Assembly (NCBI GenBank): GCA_027605045.1
Contig: JAQFWX010000035.1
Span: 124,001-188,000 of the forward strand
Source of the DNA: Phallus indusiatus
Lineage: Eukaryota; Basidiomycota; Agaricomycetes; Phallales; Phallaceae
DNA: 64,000 bases
Direction: 5' to 3'
Positions 30,491-42,812 of this stretch are shown piece after piece. The notes under the pieces were generated by a model, which saw only the letters and a program-made list of their open reading frames with translations, was not told the origin of the DNA and ran no database searches. Numbering within the stretch: position 1 is the first letter of the stretch; every line of letters begins with the position of its first letter. Both the position numbers and the translations under genes were made by a program.

Positions 30491-33298
30491 TCAGTCTATT
30501 CGTATGGCACTGTAAAGTTTCCTCACCGCCCAAAATGTCGCCAAGAAGCCAATGGTACCTAAAAGTGTGATCAGAAATATTCGTACAGAACGTTGGGGTT
30601 TGTGTACCTGAGATGAGGAATTGCAAGAATGCGAGTAGGAATAAATAACCCAGGTATAGGACGACATTTGTGAAAGACGCAAAGGATAAGCGAGCTGCCC
30701 AGTAGAAAAAGCCATATGCAATGAGCCAGAAAGCGCTTCCTCCACCGATCTAGAAGAATTTAATGAATACATGTGGTTGTGCGCCCCAAATATACGTACC
30801 AAAAATGCGCGCCAGTGCCACCTGTACTCTTCCGAGCAGAGGATAAAGTAGACAGCTAGGATCGTTACGGTCGCGATAGTAACGCCAACAACAACTGTAA
30901 TAAAATATTAGATGGATTAATATTATGGATTTTCTAAACAATCGTACTTGTAGTCAAAGCAATGAAACCAAACGCATAATATGCTCTTGACGCAAAAATA
31001 CTCGACAGAATAAAGTACATCTCCACGAAAGCTGCACTAAATGGTAGTATTCCACTCAAAAGTGACGCAACCTGTAGGAATGTGTATCTCAGTAAATGTG
31101 GCAGTCATGAGAGAAGAATGGGAAGTACCCATGGTCGCAAGTATTTGGGCCCTGGGGGTATTTGACGGGGTATCTGATTGACTCTGACGGGATGACGTAC
31201 TCCCTAAGCAAACAATGAATACATCTGACGATGATAATTATACTATTGTATCGACGTACGCCATGCTTTTTTCCAAGAAGTCCACCTACGATAGTTAATG
31301 GAGCGTCGATCAAAAACCATAGGAAGACAATGGAGAGCAATGTTCCGAATGGCATCGCTCCCGAAGAATTCGCGGAGATGAGGAAGAGGTTAAGCAAAAA
31401 CATAATGACGAAAATAAACCTATTAGCTGGATTTTAGATTGACTAGCATATGAGGTAAAGGATAACTGACGTTGGAACGAGCGTTGCAGTGAAAAATAAG
31501 TTAATGCGGTGATCGGTTCCACCAAACGATGAATAAACTCGGGTAGAAACGTAGCCAGCAACACTGTATATCAATTTCAGTATAAGAGGAAATAGATACA
31601 AAGGGCGTGTCAAGGGCTTACGAGCCGAATAAAGTCCAACAAATAATCATCACCGTAGCAAGAGCACCTCTATTTGATGGAGAGAGGAAGCCCAGTAGGG
31701 CGAAAACTAAACGAAACAGGAATTGAATCGAAAAGGGAATTCAAGGACACAATACAACCATACCTAACGTAACACCTATCATAGCTATCAACTGTGCTCC
31801 GTTACCGACAAGAACCGAGAGAGCCATAAGATGTCTCGGAGTCCGGAAGACTTCACCCCAGATAAGTTTCCATCCGAAGTCTTCTTGTATGTCGTCCTAT
31901 GAATAGCGTAAATAAACAACTTTTATAATGGAAAACAGACATACACCGAGATCTAACGCGTTATATCGGCTTATCTATACAAGGAGTGAGTTATATTAGT
32001 TTTAGAATGACCATGAAATGTTTGAACGACTCACATCACGAGCTATGCTCCTATATAATATGAGACTAACCATAGCACAAAGGAAAATAACAATCATTGT
32101 GGCACTGATTAGACTCAGCCAATGAATTCTGAGGTCAAATATGTGAAGGTATGTGTCATAACGGGTAGCCTGTGAGTAGCCTTAAGGAAAAGTCGAGCAT
32201 AATAGACTTGAGAGAGAAACATACCCAGGGCGTGTCAGAGGCCTAGGTATCGGGTAAGCACATATTAACGAACGAACAAGAAAAGGACGTACATTCCATG
32301 AGACACTATACGTAAAGGGCACTGTAGTTTCTTGTGTCTCGCTGAGATGTAGAGGTGTTCCACCAGCGCAGACAGGTTGTCCGTTTGAAGGTGCAAAACT
32401 AATATCAATAAAATGAGACCTGATGATCACAATGAAGGATGAAGTGGTACGACCTCATCGGCCAAACCAGGACGCCGACTATACGATTTTTGCCCTCCGG
32501 CCTGGGATGATACCTGTTCAAATTGGGTCAACATTACAATAGCGAGAAATTTAAAACACTAAATCACGCACTGAATCACGATTTCTAGGTGGTTATAGAA
32601 AGCAGGCGCAATGGGAAACCGGTCCTCGTCAAACTCGCCTAAAGCGAATCCTATGTCGAAGAATATCTCTTGCGTTCTATCGTCTACTTTCATCTCGGCG
32701 GCAGGTAAACCATCCACTAGCCAGTTAACGTCATAGTCCTCTTTGATACGGTCATTTATGAATTTGCCGTCCTCAGCTGGGATTATTTCATCGCAAAGCC
32801 GTTGGCAGGTTTCATTCTTAAGCATGGTAATCTATACATCAAAGAGGGTCAATTTGGGAAATGCGCCAAAGCTCTCGATCACGTACATTATAAGGAGATG
32901 TAAAAAGACGGTCGCCGAAAAGAATGGCACCCAACGACTCGGACTGTTCTTTTGGTCCCTGCGGTGGTCGACAAAAGTGAAATGAGGGATAATAGTAATC
33001 ATCTGAAAAGGAGGACTGGGTTATTCACAAACAGCTCGAAGCTGACTACAACGCACAATTAATCAACGATTTCTAAGAAACGCTGTTAGTCAGAATCCGT
33101 AAAGAAATGGACGAAATAGATTATGACACGTACAAGCTTGGCCTCTGGACCGATTACCGGCGTTAAGGCATTGACAAGAACATCGACTTTATCTCCTGAA
33201 AGATAATCTCGAGGTGCAGACCCTGGAAGATAAAACGCCCGACTCAGAGACGTGAAAACAAACGCGACAAGGCAGACCCTCCGTGCTAAAGGGAGCAT
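30491..33298 (-). CDS. TM9 superfamily (EMP70/nonaspanin) membrane protein
   Basis: A many-exon gene. The first exons are 33298-33134, 33015-32887 and 32831-32572, with the next starting at 32513; an 18-nt microexon is at 32225-32242; the stop is at 30491. The protein starts with a signal peptide (MLPLARRVCLVAFVFTSLSRA) followed by FYLPGSAPRDY, the family's mature N-terminus. A luminal domain follows (ITMLKNETC; ESLGAILFGDR), then about nine membrane segments, including SSGAMPFGTLLSIVFLWF, a typical TM9 stretch. It ends LYSAIRID, matching the conserved Golgi-retention tail (K/R-x-D type). Nonaspanins work in Golgi/endosomal sorting and adhesion. I followed coding sequence through the gene and saw no lesion. 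Confidence 0.9.
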
Positions 33299-33604
33299 AC
33301 TTGTTGGTTGTGCTTATCTAATGGAAATAGAACACTCCAACGGCCTGTGACCGTACGAGCGTTGTCTAAGGATTCTTACAAGCGGAGGACTATAGTCGCA
33401 AATTCACCAGTGTTTGAAGGTCGAATAATTTCTTAAATTTATCACATCAAAGTTTACCGAATTTCAGTCATGGTTGGACAAGCCTCGCAGTAGTAGTGAG
33501 CGATTATGTAAAAAAGCTAGCGATATATGTTACGCGCGTGACATTTTGTCGTATCCTTTCTGTCATTTGTCTATCGTATATATTTCTTCTCTTCTTGAGC
33601 AGAA
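33299..33604. promoter_or_regulatory. divergent promoter region, TM9 gene / RPB6 gene
   Basis: 306 bp separate the two start codons, which point away from each other. The region is AT-rich with pyrimidine tracts just before the RPB6 ATG. No specific factor site was recognised. Confidence 0.5.
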
Positions 33605-34292
33605 ATGTCTGATGACGGTGGAGATGGTGGCGGCTACGATTATGACGATGGAGGGTACGTTTTTAAACCTGTCAACATCCCTCGCCACCTCGCTAATCCC
33701 TCTTATTGACAGTTTTCAGGATTCACATTTTGTACTTGCCTTTTAGCCTTCTTTCTTCATAATTCAACTGTGTTGACTTCCACGGATGATCATCTCTCTA
33801 GGATGAACCCGATTTTGCCAATAATGAGGAGCAGGAAGAACAAAATGGAGAAAATGCGCACATGAACGGCGATGCTCATCTGAACGGCCATTCAGAACAT
33901 GGCTCCCAAGGCGTTAATGGCGCAGGTGGAGGAGGAGAGTCCGTCTCAGCTGGTCCTGTTGCTTCTGCTCCAGAACGATTGCCGAATAAAGTTCGCGTAA
34001 CTACACCATATCTGACAAAATACGAGCGGGCGCGGGTGCTGGGTACAAGGGCTTTGCAAATAAGGTAATGTCCAGACAATTGTCATCTCGGTACTTATAA
34101 AAATAAGTTTCTCATACCTGTCTGTTTTATAGCATGAACGCTCCAGTTCTTGTACCACTAGACGGAGAGACAGATGCACTACAAATCGCTATCAAAGAAT
34201 TATCTCAGGGCAAAATTCCCCTTATCATACGACGTTATTTACCCGATGGAAGTTTTGAGGACTGGAGTGTCTCGGAACTGATCAGCGAATAG
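33605..34292 (+). CDS. RPB6: RNA polymerase I/II/III shared subunit RPB6 (ABC23)
   Basis: Four exons, 33605-33654, 33713-33731, 33802-34064 and 34133-34292, give 163 residues with consistent phases. The N-terminus is acidic (Asp/Gly then Glu/Asn), a Gly-rich linker follows, and the C-terminal 80 residues carry the conserved core [48 protein letters not shown] and EDWSV. RPB6 assembles with and stabilises all three nuclear polymerases. Exon 2 is a 19-nt microexon inferred only because it is the way to keep phase; the N-terminal 20 residues are therefore the least certain part. It is convergent with the bZIP gene downstream. Confidence 0.93.
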
Positions 34293-35062
34293 CTGTACAG
34301 GCTATCGTCTCAAAAAATTACATTATGTATTTTCTACACTTTATTGTCTTGACCTGTTCTATCTTAAATCTTGTTTCATCTACTTTGTGCTCGAGGCTTT
34401 CTAGATCAGCGCGCTCATGTAAAATATTCCCAGAATTCAAACTTTGTCGTTCCATTGCTGTCTTTTGAACGTCCGGTAACTTTTATTCCACTAATTCAAA
34501 CTCTAAGTACATAGAATACTGCACTATCGAATCATTTTGCTGAACGAATATCAAACCTAACCACATTCAAAAAATACGGTACATATTCATAACGACCTTT
34601 GCGTAACAACAGCCCCTAAATACTCATTTCTAAACGCTCACCACTCAAACGACCACGCAAGTTGGCTCTACAACCCAAAAAGGGGAGAACACAAATCTCA
34701 CATGGACGACAGGCAGGAGACAAGCTTAGATGGATGAGCTGGGTGAAGATGCCATGATTCGGGTGTTTAGAGTACGAAACCGTTGTTCAAATGGGTAGGA
34801 AGATAGAAGCCAGGTGACATGCTGATAAGTTTGTAGTCCATTACGAAAAAATCTGAATAAGATGAATTTTGTCCATGTTTTGCCGAACGCGACCAAGGAT
34901 AAAAGAAGAAACAGAGACAAAAATGAAAAGGATGCGAGAGAGACAGATGCGAAATTGGAAGTGGAGATGTCGAATAAATAGAAACCGAGTTGACGGAGTT
35001 AATTAATACACGGGAAAGGTGAAAAGGACGACGATTAGACGTGCTTTTGTTGCTTTTCTTTC
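34293..35062. other. convergent intergenic region, RPB6 / bZIP gene
   Basis: 770 bp holding the 3' untranslated regions of both neighbours. No gene is seen; short frames (for example 34726-34920 minus) lack motifs. Confidence 0.5.
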
Positions 35063-36386
35063 TTAAACGACAACCAGAGAGGCCGAGTTGACCTCAGGTT
35101 CTGTAGTATGCGATTTGAACCCCAAACTCCAATCGCACAAGTCGCTACTACTCTCCACCACGGTACTCTCATCTAGGACAGATGCGAGTAAATCCTGAAA
35201 CTCTTCGCTGTTTACTGACGATCCATTAACCGTATCGGGTAATAGGTCGAACAATTGATCCATCTCCATAGCCATCTTGATATCGTCCTTTAAACCTAGG
35301 TCAAGACAATCTTCCGACATGGACACGGAAGGTAAGTCTAATGGGATCAGACTCGGGGAGGTGGTCGGGGAGGTCTCCGCCCCACATTGTAGTGAGCCTT
35401 TGTCATGGCCAAAAGGAGGTAGGCTACGAGACGACGACGTTGAGAAGGTGTCGTTTGATGAGCCAGAGTCGTTGGTTGACAACATTTGAGAGAACCAATG
35501 TTCGATCCTGTTCTCAGACGACGAGTTGTTATCGCCAAAGGTCTCTTGGAGTAGGATAAACGGCGCATCGAGGTCGAGGGAGGACAACGCCGGAGAATGG
35601 ATGGATCCATCCGCTGCAGGGATGCCGCTGGACTAGCAGCGACAGACGCCACCCGTGCTAGGTGGCGAATGGAACCATCATTCGAATCCGGTTGGTTGGC
35701 AACTGTCGGAGGGGACGATGCGATGGATAAGGGAGTTGGAGGAAAGGCGACTGGAGTGTTGATAAATACGGGGAATGTGGTAGCAGGAGGGTCGGGTTTA
35801 GGTTCGGGTGATGAATGGGATGGGGACTGAGAGGTGAAAAAGGAAGAAGGAAGGCCCTGGGATTGAAGAGCCTTAACGACTGCTTCCCATCCTTGTTCAA
35901 GCGATTTGACACTGAGAAAGGGGGAAGTGAACAAATGAGTACATCAAGCATGGGAAAGAAAGGATAGAGGAAGAGATAGATATGAACCTACCGCTCTTTT
36001 AATTCTGCGTTCTCTTTATCTTTTTCGGCGTTATCTCTCCGCTCACGCTCGCGTTGGAGTTCAGCGCGCAATTGTTCGTTTTCTTCTTTCAACAAACGAA
36101 CACTCTCCTCTAAATGGGAGAATTGTAACTTGCGACGATCACGAGAGTTTTGGGCTGCGATTCGATTTCGATGGGCGCGAGCCTCACGTTTCTCTTCGGG
36201 GGATGTATCAGTGCGTTGTCGCTTCCGGGGAGGTTGACTTGTAGAAGCAGAAGGAGCTGTGGATGCTGGGGTATCTGTACTACTTGTTGAAGCGACATGA
36301 ATTGGTGAGGACGCATCTGAGGCGGGTGATGGAAGTGAAAGAGAGGAGGGATCAACGTAAGATGGTGACGAGGTTGACTTCTTCAT
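35063..36386 (-). CDS. HAC1: HAC1/XBP1-like bZIP transcription factor of the unfolded protein response
   Basis: Exon 1 (36386-35992) encodes a Ser/Thr/Pro-rich start, a basic signal (PPRKRQR) and a bZIP basic region at residues 64-87 (HRNRIAAQNSRDRRK, Asn74 and Arg82) followed by a leucine zipper; the NR-AAQ-RDR-K pattern is XBP1-like. An 80-nt conventional intron (35991-35912) follows. Exon 2 then stays open in frame A to 35347, while an acidic activation-type region is open in another frame, B, to 35063. Moving from A to B needs removal of a length that leaves remainder 2 on division by 3. Removing 20 nt (35636-35617) ends exactly at an Ire1-type hairpin and gives about 407 residues. This is the known logic of HAC1/XBP1/hacA. 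The unspliced form would end in the Arg-rich frame A. Confidence 0.85.
35608..35624 (-). promoter_or_regulatory. Ire1-type unconventional splice-site hairpin
   Basis: In the transcript, 5-bp arms CATCC and GGATG close a 7-nt loop CTGCAGC, the consensus CNG|CNGN loop cut by Ire1 after the third base. The predicted cut falls between 35617 and 35616. It is best read as the 3' site. The 5' partner could be CTG|CTAG 20 nt upstream (intron 35636-35617) or CAG|CGGC 11 nt upstream; both give the required frame, but neither has as clean a hairpin. Confidence 0.75.
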
Positions 36387-36531
36387 CGTTAGGCGATTAT
36401 GTGGAATAGTTCAATAAAGAAACAGTCGAGAAGAAAGTCGTCAAAGAAAAAGAAAGGAGAAAAGGAACGAAGAGAGAGGGAGCAAGTTGATTAAGAATGG
36501 CCAAAGGAGATGGAGAGATAAAAAGTTGTGC

Positions 36532-36539
36532 TGACGTGG
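36532..36539 (-). promoter_or_regulatory. UPRE motif upstream of the bZIP gene
   Basis: TGACGTGG on the plus strand (complement CCACGTCA), 146 bp upstream of the bZIP ATG, matches the unfolded protein response element bound by Hac1/XBP1. It suggests positive autoregulation, as known for yeast HAC1 and Aspergillus hacA. Confidence 0.55.
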
Positions 36540-36562
36540 CAGCAGGGCGTCTATTAAATACT

Positions 36563-36573
36563 ACGTGGCCAAT
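36563..36573 (-). promoter_or_regulatory. ERSE-II-like CCAAT/ACGTGG composite
   Basis: On the minus strand this reads ATTGGCCACGT. It resembles ERSE-II (ATTGG-N-CCACG) but lacks the single spacer base. A second CCAAT box lies at about 36600. Weak evidence on its own; its closeness to the UPRE adds interest. Confidence 0.35.
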
Positions 36574-36983
36574 TGGCTAAAAATAGATTGCACCGCAGCC
36601 AATAGCGGTGCCCGATAAAGACATAGACTACCCGTGACGCAGTCCTGTGTATTATTATATACTATCCCTATCGATAATTCCACGTCACCCGCAGATAATC
36701 CTCAAACAATTATAATGTACCTCGGACCGGTGCAGATATTAATGTGTTGTACCTGTGTCAAAGCACTAAATGACTATGAACAATATTGGGCGGCCGAGGT
36801 CAAGCATAATTGGAAGTTCCCCAAATAGCATATATTGTGCAGTGGCAAATGTGTTGCAAACAATGTTGTCCATGAGTAGGTATGTGCAATAAAGAATTAT
36901 AATTTGCTTGAGGATTGATAAATGTAGCAATTGCGTATCGAAAACATTAGAAAGCATGGTATTTTGACGGGCAGAACCCGAGG

Positions 36984-38150
36984 TCATCTTCGCCGTTTGC
37001 TGCTCCTGTAAGCCATAGGCAGCTTTCCTGACACTTCAGCTTCGTTAAATCGTCGTTTCCAGATGGGATACCCGACCGTCGGTCCATCTGCAGCCTGAGC
37101 AGGAGGTAAATCATCTTGTCTCGGGATATCATACTGGGGACTCGGCGAGCGTGGCATCCGTGCTATAGCTCGGACCAATTGTCCATCAATGCTCTCGGAA
37201 ATCTCTATGCGGGCAAATGCAGACTTCGGTGCGTCATCGTCGCTTTCAATGTCTTCCAGCATGGCTACGATATCTTCACTCATTTTTTCAGTTCCCCGCG
37301 CGGTTTTGGGTGCAACAAACGAGGGGTTGGGTATAACCATCGGCATTTCCGTGAATGCATTGATCAGGCCACTGGGAAGCGGAGGTTTGGACACTTGTTT
37401 TTTCTTCGAAAGAGGTATAATCGTTGACTGTGGAAGATTCCCAACATCGTCGTCGTGCAACGTTGAAATATGATGAGCCAGTCTATCGACACTTTGGGCT
37501 TTGTGTTTACATTCTACGCCAGAGCAGCACCACGGAAAGGCAATCTCGTCTTTTGTTTCTGTTACGTGGAGTGAATTTGAAACCTACTTGGGACTGGACA
37601 CCGCAATTTGAGAGAATTGAAATGAGCTCCCATAAAGTGTTCGAGAAGTTCGTGTGGATTACGAAATGATCTTTTGTTTTGACATGCATCATAACGACAC
37701 CGATAAAGCTTTGATGACTTAGAGAGAACAAAGGAATCAACAACAAAGAACAATGAAACAAAAACATCGCTACTTTACCGTCGGTGATTGTAACTCTTCC
37801 TCTGAGTCTATCGTCTGACAATGTCGCTTTTGCACATGCTAAAATCTTTGCTCAAGTTCGGGATTCACTACAATGTCGTCATTAACTCAGACCTTTTTCA
37901 AGTTCTCCAAACTTCCTAGCAGTGCGCGACAATCGTGCCAACCACAAACAATAGGTCGATTGACCTTCTCGAATATCCTTGACAACCTCGTCTCCTTAGG
38001 TATATTGGCTTGTTCTGAATGCTCATGCTCAGTCACCGCGCGCACCACACATTCATCAGAGCCCGACTGCAACTCTGATAACGCCACATTAGCAAGATAT
38101 TGACGCGTCGCGAACGGTGATCGCGCGTATAATGACGGATAAATGGCCAT
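36984..38150 (-). CDS. C2H2 zinc-finger protein with three split fingers
   Basis: Four exons, 38150-37893, 37838-37779, 37717-37588 and 37513-36984, give 325 residues with all phases consistent. Three atypical fingers of the C-x4-C...H-x4/5-H kind are visible: CGWHDC...HVQKRH (split by intron 1), CRYDAC...HFMGAH and CPVPKC...H (split by intron 3). The C-terminal 150 residues are acidic then basic (ending SSKRRR), a possible nuclear signal. The first ATG is at 38150; a GTG slightly upstream is not used. No named family is recognised; nucleic-acid binding is inferred only from the fingers. It is divergent from the copper transporter gene. Confidence 0.75.
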
Positions 38151-38339
38151 TCGTTTTTTCGGGATACGCACTACCAGTCGTTCACGTTGATTAATGCATG
38201 GGCAAGGAAAGAAGTCTCACCGCCCACAAGCGCCCGCGCGCCTCCAACGTTTCAACCCTCCGCAATAGGAATAGCGTAAGCGATCTCAACTAACCTCCAC
38301 CTCGAGTTCTTCGCTTTTCATATACATACACTATTGCAT
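38151..38339. promoter_or_regulatory. 189-bp divergent promoter, zinc-finger gene / copper transporter
   Basis: Only 189 bp separate the two ATGs. A GC-rich block lies near 38220-38245 (cgcccgcgcgcc). I looked for the Mac1/Cuf1-type copper element (TTTGCTC or GAGCAAA) and did not find it. Confidence 0.5.
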
Positions 38340-39162
38340 ATGAGTCATCACGGAAATCATGAATTGTTTGGAATGAGTGCAGGCGGCGGTATGGATCATG
38401 GAGGTGGGGGTATGGATCATGGCGGCGGCGATCACGGCGGAGGGGGTATGATGAAGTGCTCAATGAATATGTTATGGAACACTCAGATAATCGGTATGAA
38501 TTGAACAATTGGCAGCATTACTTCATTCATCCCAGTTTCTCCCTATCGGCCGGAAGAGATGTGATAATAATAATAATTTCAACTTTCCAGATACCTGTAT
38601 CGTATTTCCTCAATGGCACATAGGATCCAACTTTGCCTTTGCAGTATCATTCCTTATCATTGTCGGTCTCGGTATCTTCTACGAATGGCTACGTAACTAC
38701 CAAAGACGTGTTGATATCGGCATTGCTAAATCCCTGTATGAACCAGTTGGAAGGATGCCTGTGAGTGATGCAAGTCCTTCAGCAGTAGGACGCAGTGAAA
38801 CGGAAAGTTTGTTGACGGGACATCCCAAGGGCCGAAAGATGTATGTTTCAGAAGGAACATTTTCTAATTGAATGAACTCAAGGTTTCCCAGCGTGCAAGT
38901 CCCTTTCGTGCCGCGATTGGTTCGAGCAGTATTATATGGATCCACCATTTTCTTATCATTCTTTCTTATGCTGGTTTTCATGACTTACAACGCAAGTATC
39001 TTCCCGTAATATCGCACACGTTGTTTTGACACTCTCATGTAGGCATATCTTATCCTTGCCGTAGTGTTGGGTGCGGCTATAGGACACTATATCTTTGGCA
39101 GGACAATCGACTTGGACTCCATACTTGCAGAAGGCGCCGGAAAGACAATGGCATGCCATTAA
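38340..39162 (+). CDS. Ctr-family high-affinity copper transporter
   Basis: Four exons, 38340-38493, 38591-38840, 38883-38991 and 39043-39162, give 210 residues. The N-terminal 45 residues are a Met/His/Gly-rich copper-binding region (MDHGGG repeats; MMKCSMNMLWN). TM1 is near HIGSNFAFAVSFLIIVGLG, TM2 has the MxxxM pore motif (MLVFM), and TM3 has GxxxG packing (GAAIGHYIFG). Ctr proteins form trimers that import Cu(I) at the plasma membrane or release it from the vacuole. A cytosolic loop of about 60 residues separates TM1 and TM2; the protein ends near Cys-His, typical of Ctr tails. Intron 3 (38992-39042) starts GCAAGT, a GC-AG intron. Confidence 0.92.
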
Positions 39163-39304
39163 AGTCTCCAATTGTAAAGCTCTTGTATTAGTGCCCTATC
39201 TAATTCTAGCACAACAATGTCGAATATACTTTTTTTTTTCAAAGACGTCCTCTATCAACAACACATAAGGTGGACTAGTACCTGTGTCAATCGAAGGAAG
39301 AACA

Positions 39305-40920
<1,616 letters not shown>

Positions 40921-41714
40921 AGCAAGAAAAGGGGAAAGACGGAGAAGAAGAGTAGAAATAACAACAAAAGTCGAGTAAAGAAAAACCGTATGATAGTTGG
41001 GCGCTTATTGACAGCGATACGACGGAGTCCCAAATTTTGACACCCTCGAACTCAAATTCTGCTATCTACCATGATTCTTGCTTTTGAGCCTCATTTTTTT
41101 TTCTCAAACAAAGATTTGTTTGTGCGTATACTCCACAAAAGTGATACATTTTTTTGTAGCCGTCAAACCAAACATTTAATCAAAGTCACGGTATTAAGCG
41201 CGTCTCTTCAAATTTCAAGAGCACACCAATATCCGGACGGAAGGAACATGAACATACCTGGCTGGATTTTTCGCTGTAAACTTTTCGCTAACTTCGCCCG
41301 TTCCTCATCACTAGAACATCCATATTTCTCAAGCGATATTACTGCCGTACCCGGATCTCTGCGTTAGCCAGCAGGGCGTTCTCATGCCTAGAGATTTCCT
41401 AGACATTTTTGACCGACTGTAGCCCAATCACTCAAATCTTTGTCAAATAATGCCTTAAGGGAGATCACATGTGATGGTCCAAGCGCTTCCCTTCTAATGA
41501 CGGAAATTTGCGACGAACGAAGAGCCGGATGGATACCACCTATCCACTCGGATAAAGCTATTATAATTGTTGGGAGGTGGAATGTTTATACGCTCATTAA
41601 ACCGTACTATCTTTGGCTGAGCAGAACCATTTATTCGAAATCAACAAAGTTATTCCCGTGTTACACAATTTCTAACAAACATATTTCTAATTTAAACATT
41701 GCTTTCTTCACAGA
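40921..41714. other. intergenic, arginine methyltransferase upstream / desaturase downstream
   Basis: No gene is recognised. Frames at 41071-41367 and 41440-41718 (plus) have no motif. The first 150 bp should hold the methyltransferase promoter. Confidence 0.4.
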
Positions 41715-42812
41715 CTAGTCTATCCTGATTCGGTTTCTCTCAAACTGGCCCTTATTCCACTCCGCCTTCCCCGTGTCACTTTTATCCTTCACAATCGTGT
41801 CAAACTTGATGATTTGCCGGAAGGTCTCGAAAATACCATTGGAAAGTGTGTTCTTCTCGCGGTATTCCTGGCTGTCTCGTAACAACCTTTCATGAGCGGC
41901 CCTTAAGCGATAGAAAGGAACCTGGCTATTTAAATGATGCGCCGCGTGCAAACCATCATTTAATGGGTGGATCCACCATCTCTGCCAGAACCCATCATTC
42001 GTCCGCGAATTGCCGAAATGTTTTGTCATATCCTGGCCGAGATGTTCTCCAAGTTCAGCCCACCACCGAGTTATTGGCAAAATGCCCAACCATGGGACAA
42101 CGTAATATAGCGCGAAACCTTTCCAAACACCGAAGTGGTGGACGCCTGCTAATACGGACGCCCAATAGATGAGTTTGCTGGGATAGGACTCGGGGCATGT
42201 CCAAAATTCGTAAAAGAGGGTGATAAGGTACTCGTAATGGAAGAATCCTGTGAACGGGAGGCCGAAGATTAGCCAGTACCATTTCGCAGGGGAAGGACGG
42301 TTAGGCCCAATGATGCCAAAGGAAATGAGCCGCACGACATCTGCATCTCGAATGGGATCCCCAAGGTATTTGTGGTGTTCGAGATGCAAAACACGGAAAA
42401 TTTGGACGATTCTGAAGGCAGGAAAAGCAAACAAGAATTCAAGTTGGTCATGGAGTCTGATGGAAGTGAAGAGGTTGTGGTGAGAGGCTTCATGGACGAG
42501 ATGCTCGCATGACCGTAGTCGAGAGCTAATGATGGGAGCAGAGACCGTGTAAACAGCCCACCATAGCTTGGGCTTGTTGAGGGATTGTACGTGTTCACAC
42601 GCGAGGATACAACCTACGAAGACGACGTAGTTATTGAAGATGGAGAGGAGACTCAAGAGGTTAGACCTCTTCTGGTACTCTTTGGAAGTGGCATACGCCT
42701 TACGGTATGCCGTGAGCTCTGAGGCGGAGTCATTGAGCTCCTTTCTAGGAGATTTTGAGAGGGGGAATGAAGTGGGGGTGTCAATGAGCTCTTGGGTGAC
42801 TGTAATAGACAT
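41715..42812 (-). CDS. membrane fatty-acid desaturase domain protein, single exon
   Basis: An uninterrupted 365-residue frame from ATG 42812. The three histidine boxes of integral-membrane desaturases/hydroxylases are present: HEASHH (107-112), HLEHH (143-147) and HAAHH (289-293), which would hold a di-iron centre. Hydrophobic segments near 55-75, 85-100, 180-200 and 215-245 fit an ER membrane protein. No cytochrome b5 domain is fused. The substrate is not predictable; desaturation or hydroxylation of lipid or sphingoid chains is typical. The absence of introns is unusual beside its intron-rich neighbours. Confidence 0.85.
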   Translation of the reverse strand: MSITVTQELIDTPTSFPLSKSPRKELNDSASELTAYRKAYATSKEYQKRSNLLSLLSIFNNYVVFVGCILACEHVQSLNKPKLWWAVYTVSAPIISSRLRSCEHLVHEASHHNLFTSIRLHDQLEFLFAFPAFRIVQIFRVLHLEHHKYLGDPIRDADVVRLISFGIIGPNRPSPAKWYWLIFGLPFTGFFHYEYLITLFYEFWTCPESYPSKLIYWASVLAGVHHFGVWKGFALYYVVPWLGILPITRWWAELGEHLGQDMTKHFGNSRTNDGFWQRWWIHPLNDGLHAAHHLNSQVPFYRLRAAHERLLRDSQEYREKNTLSNGIFETFRQIIKFDTIVKDKSDTGKAEWNKGQFERNRIRID

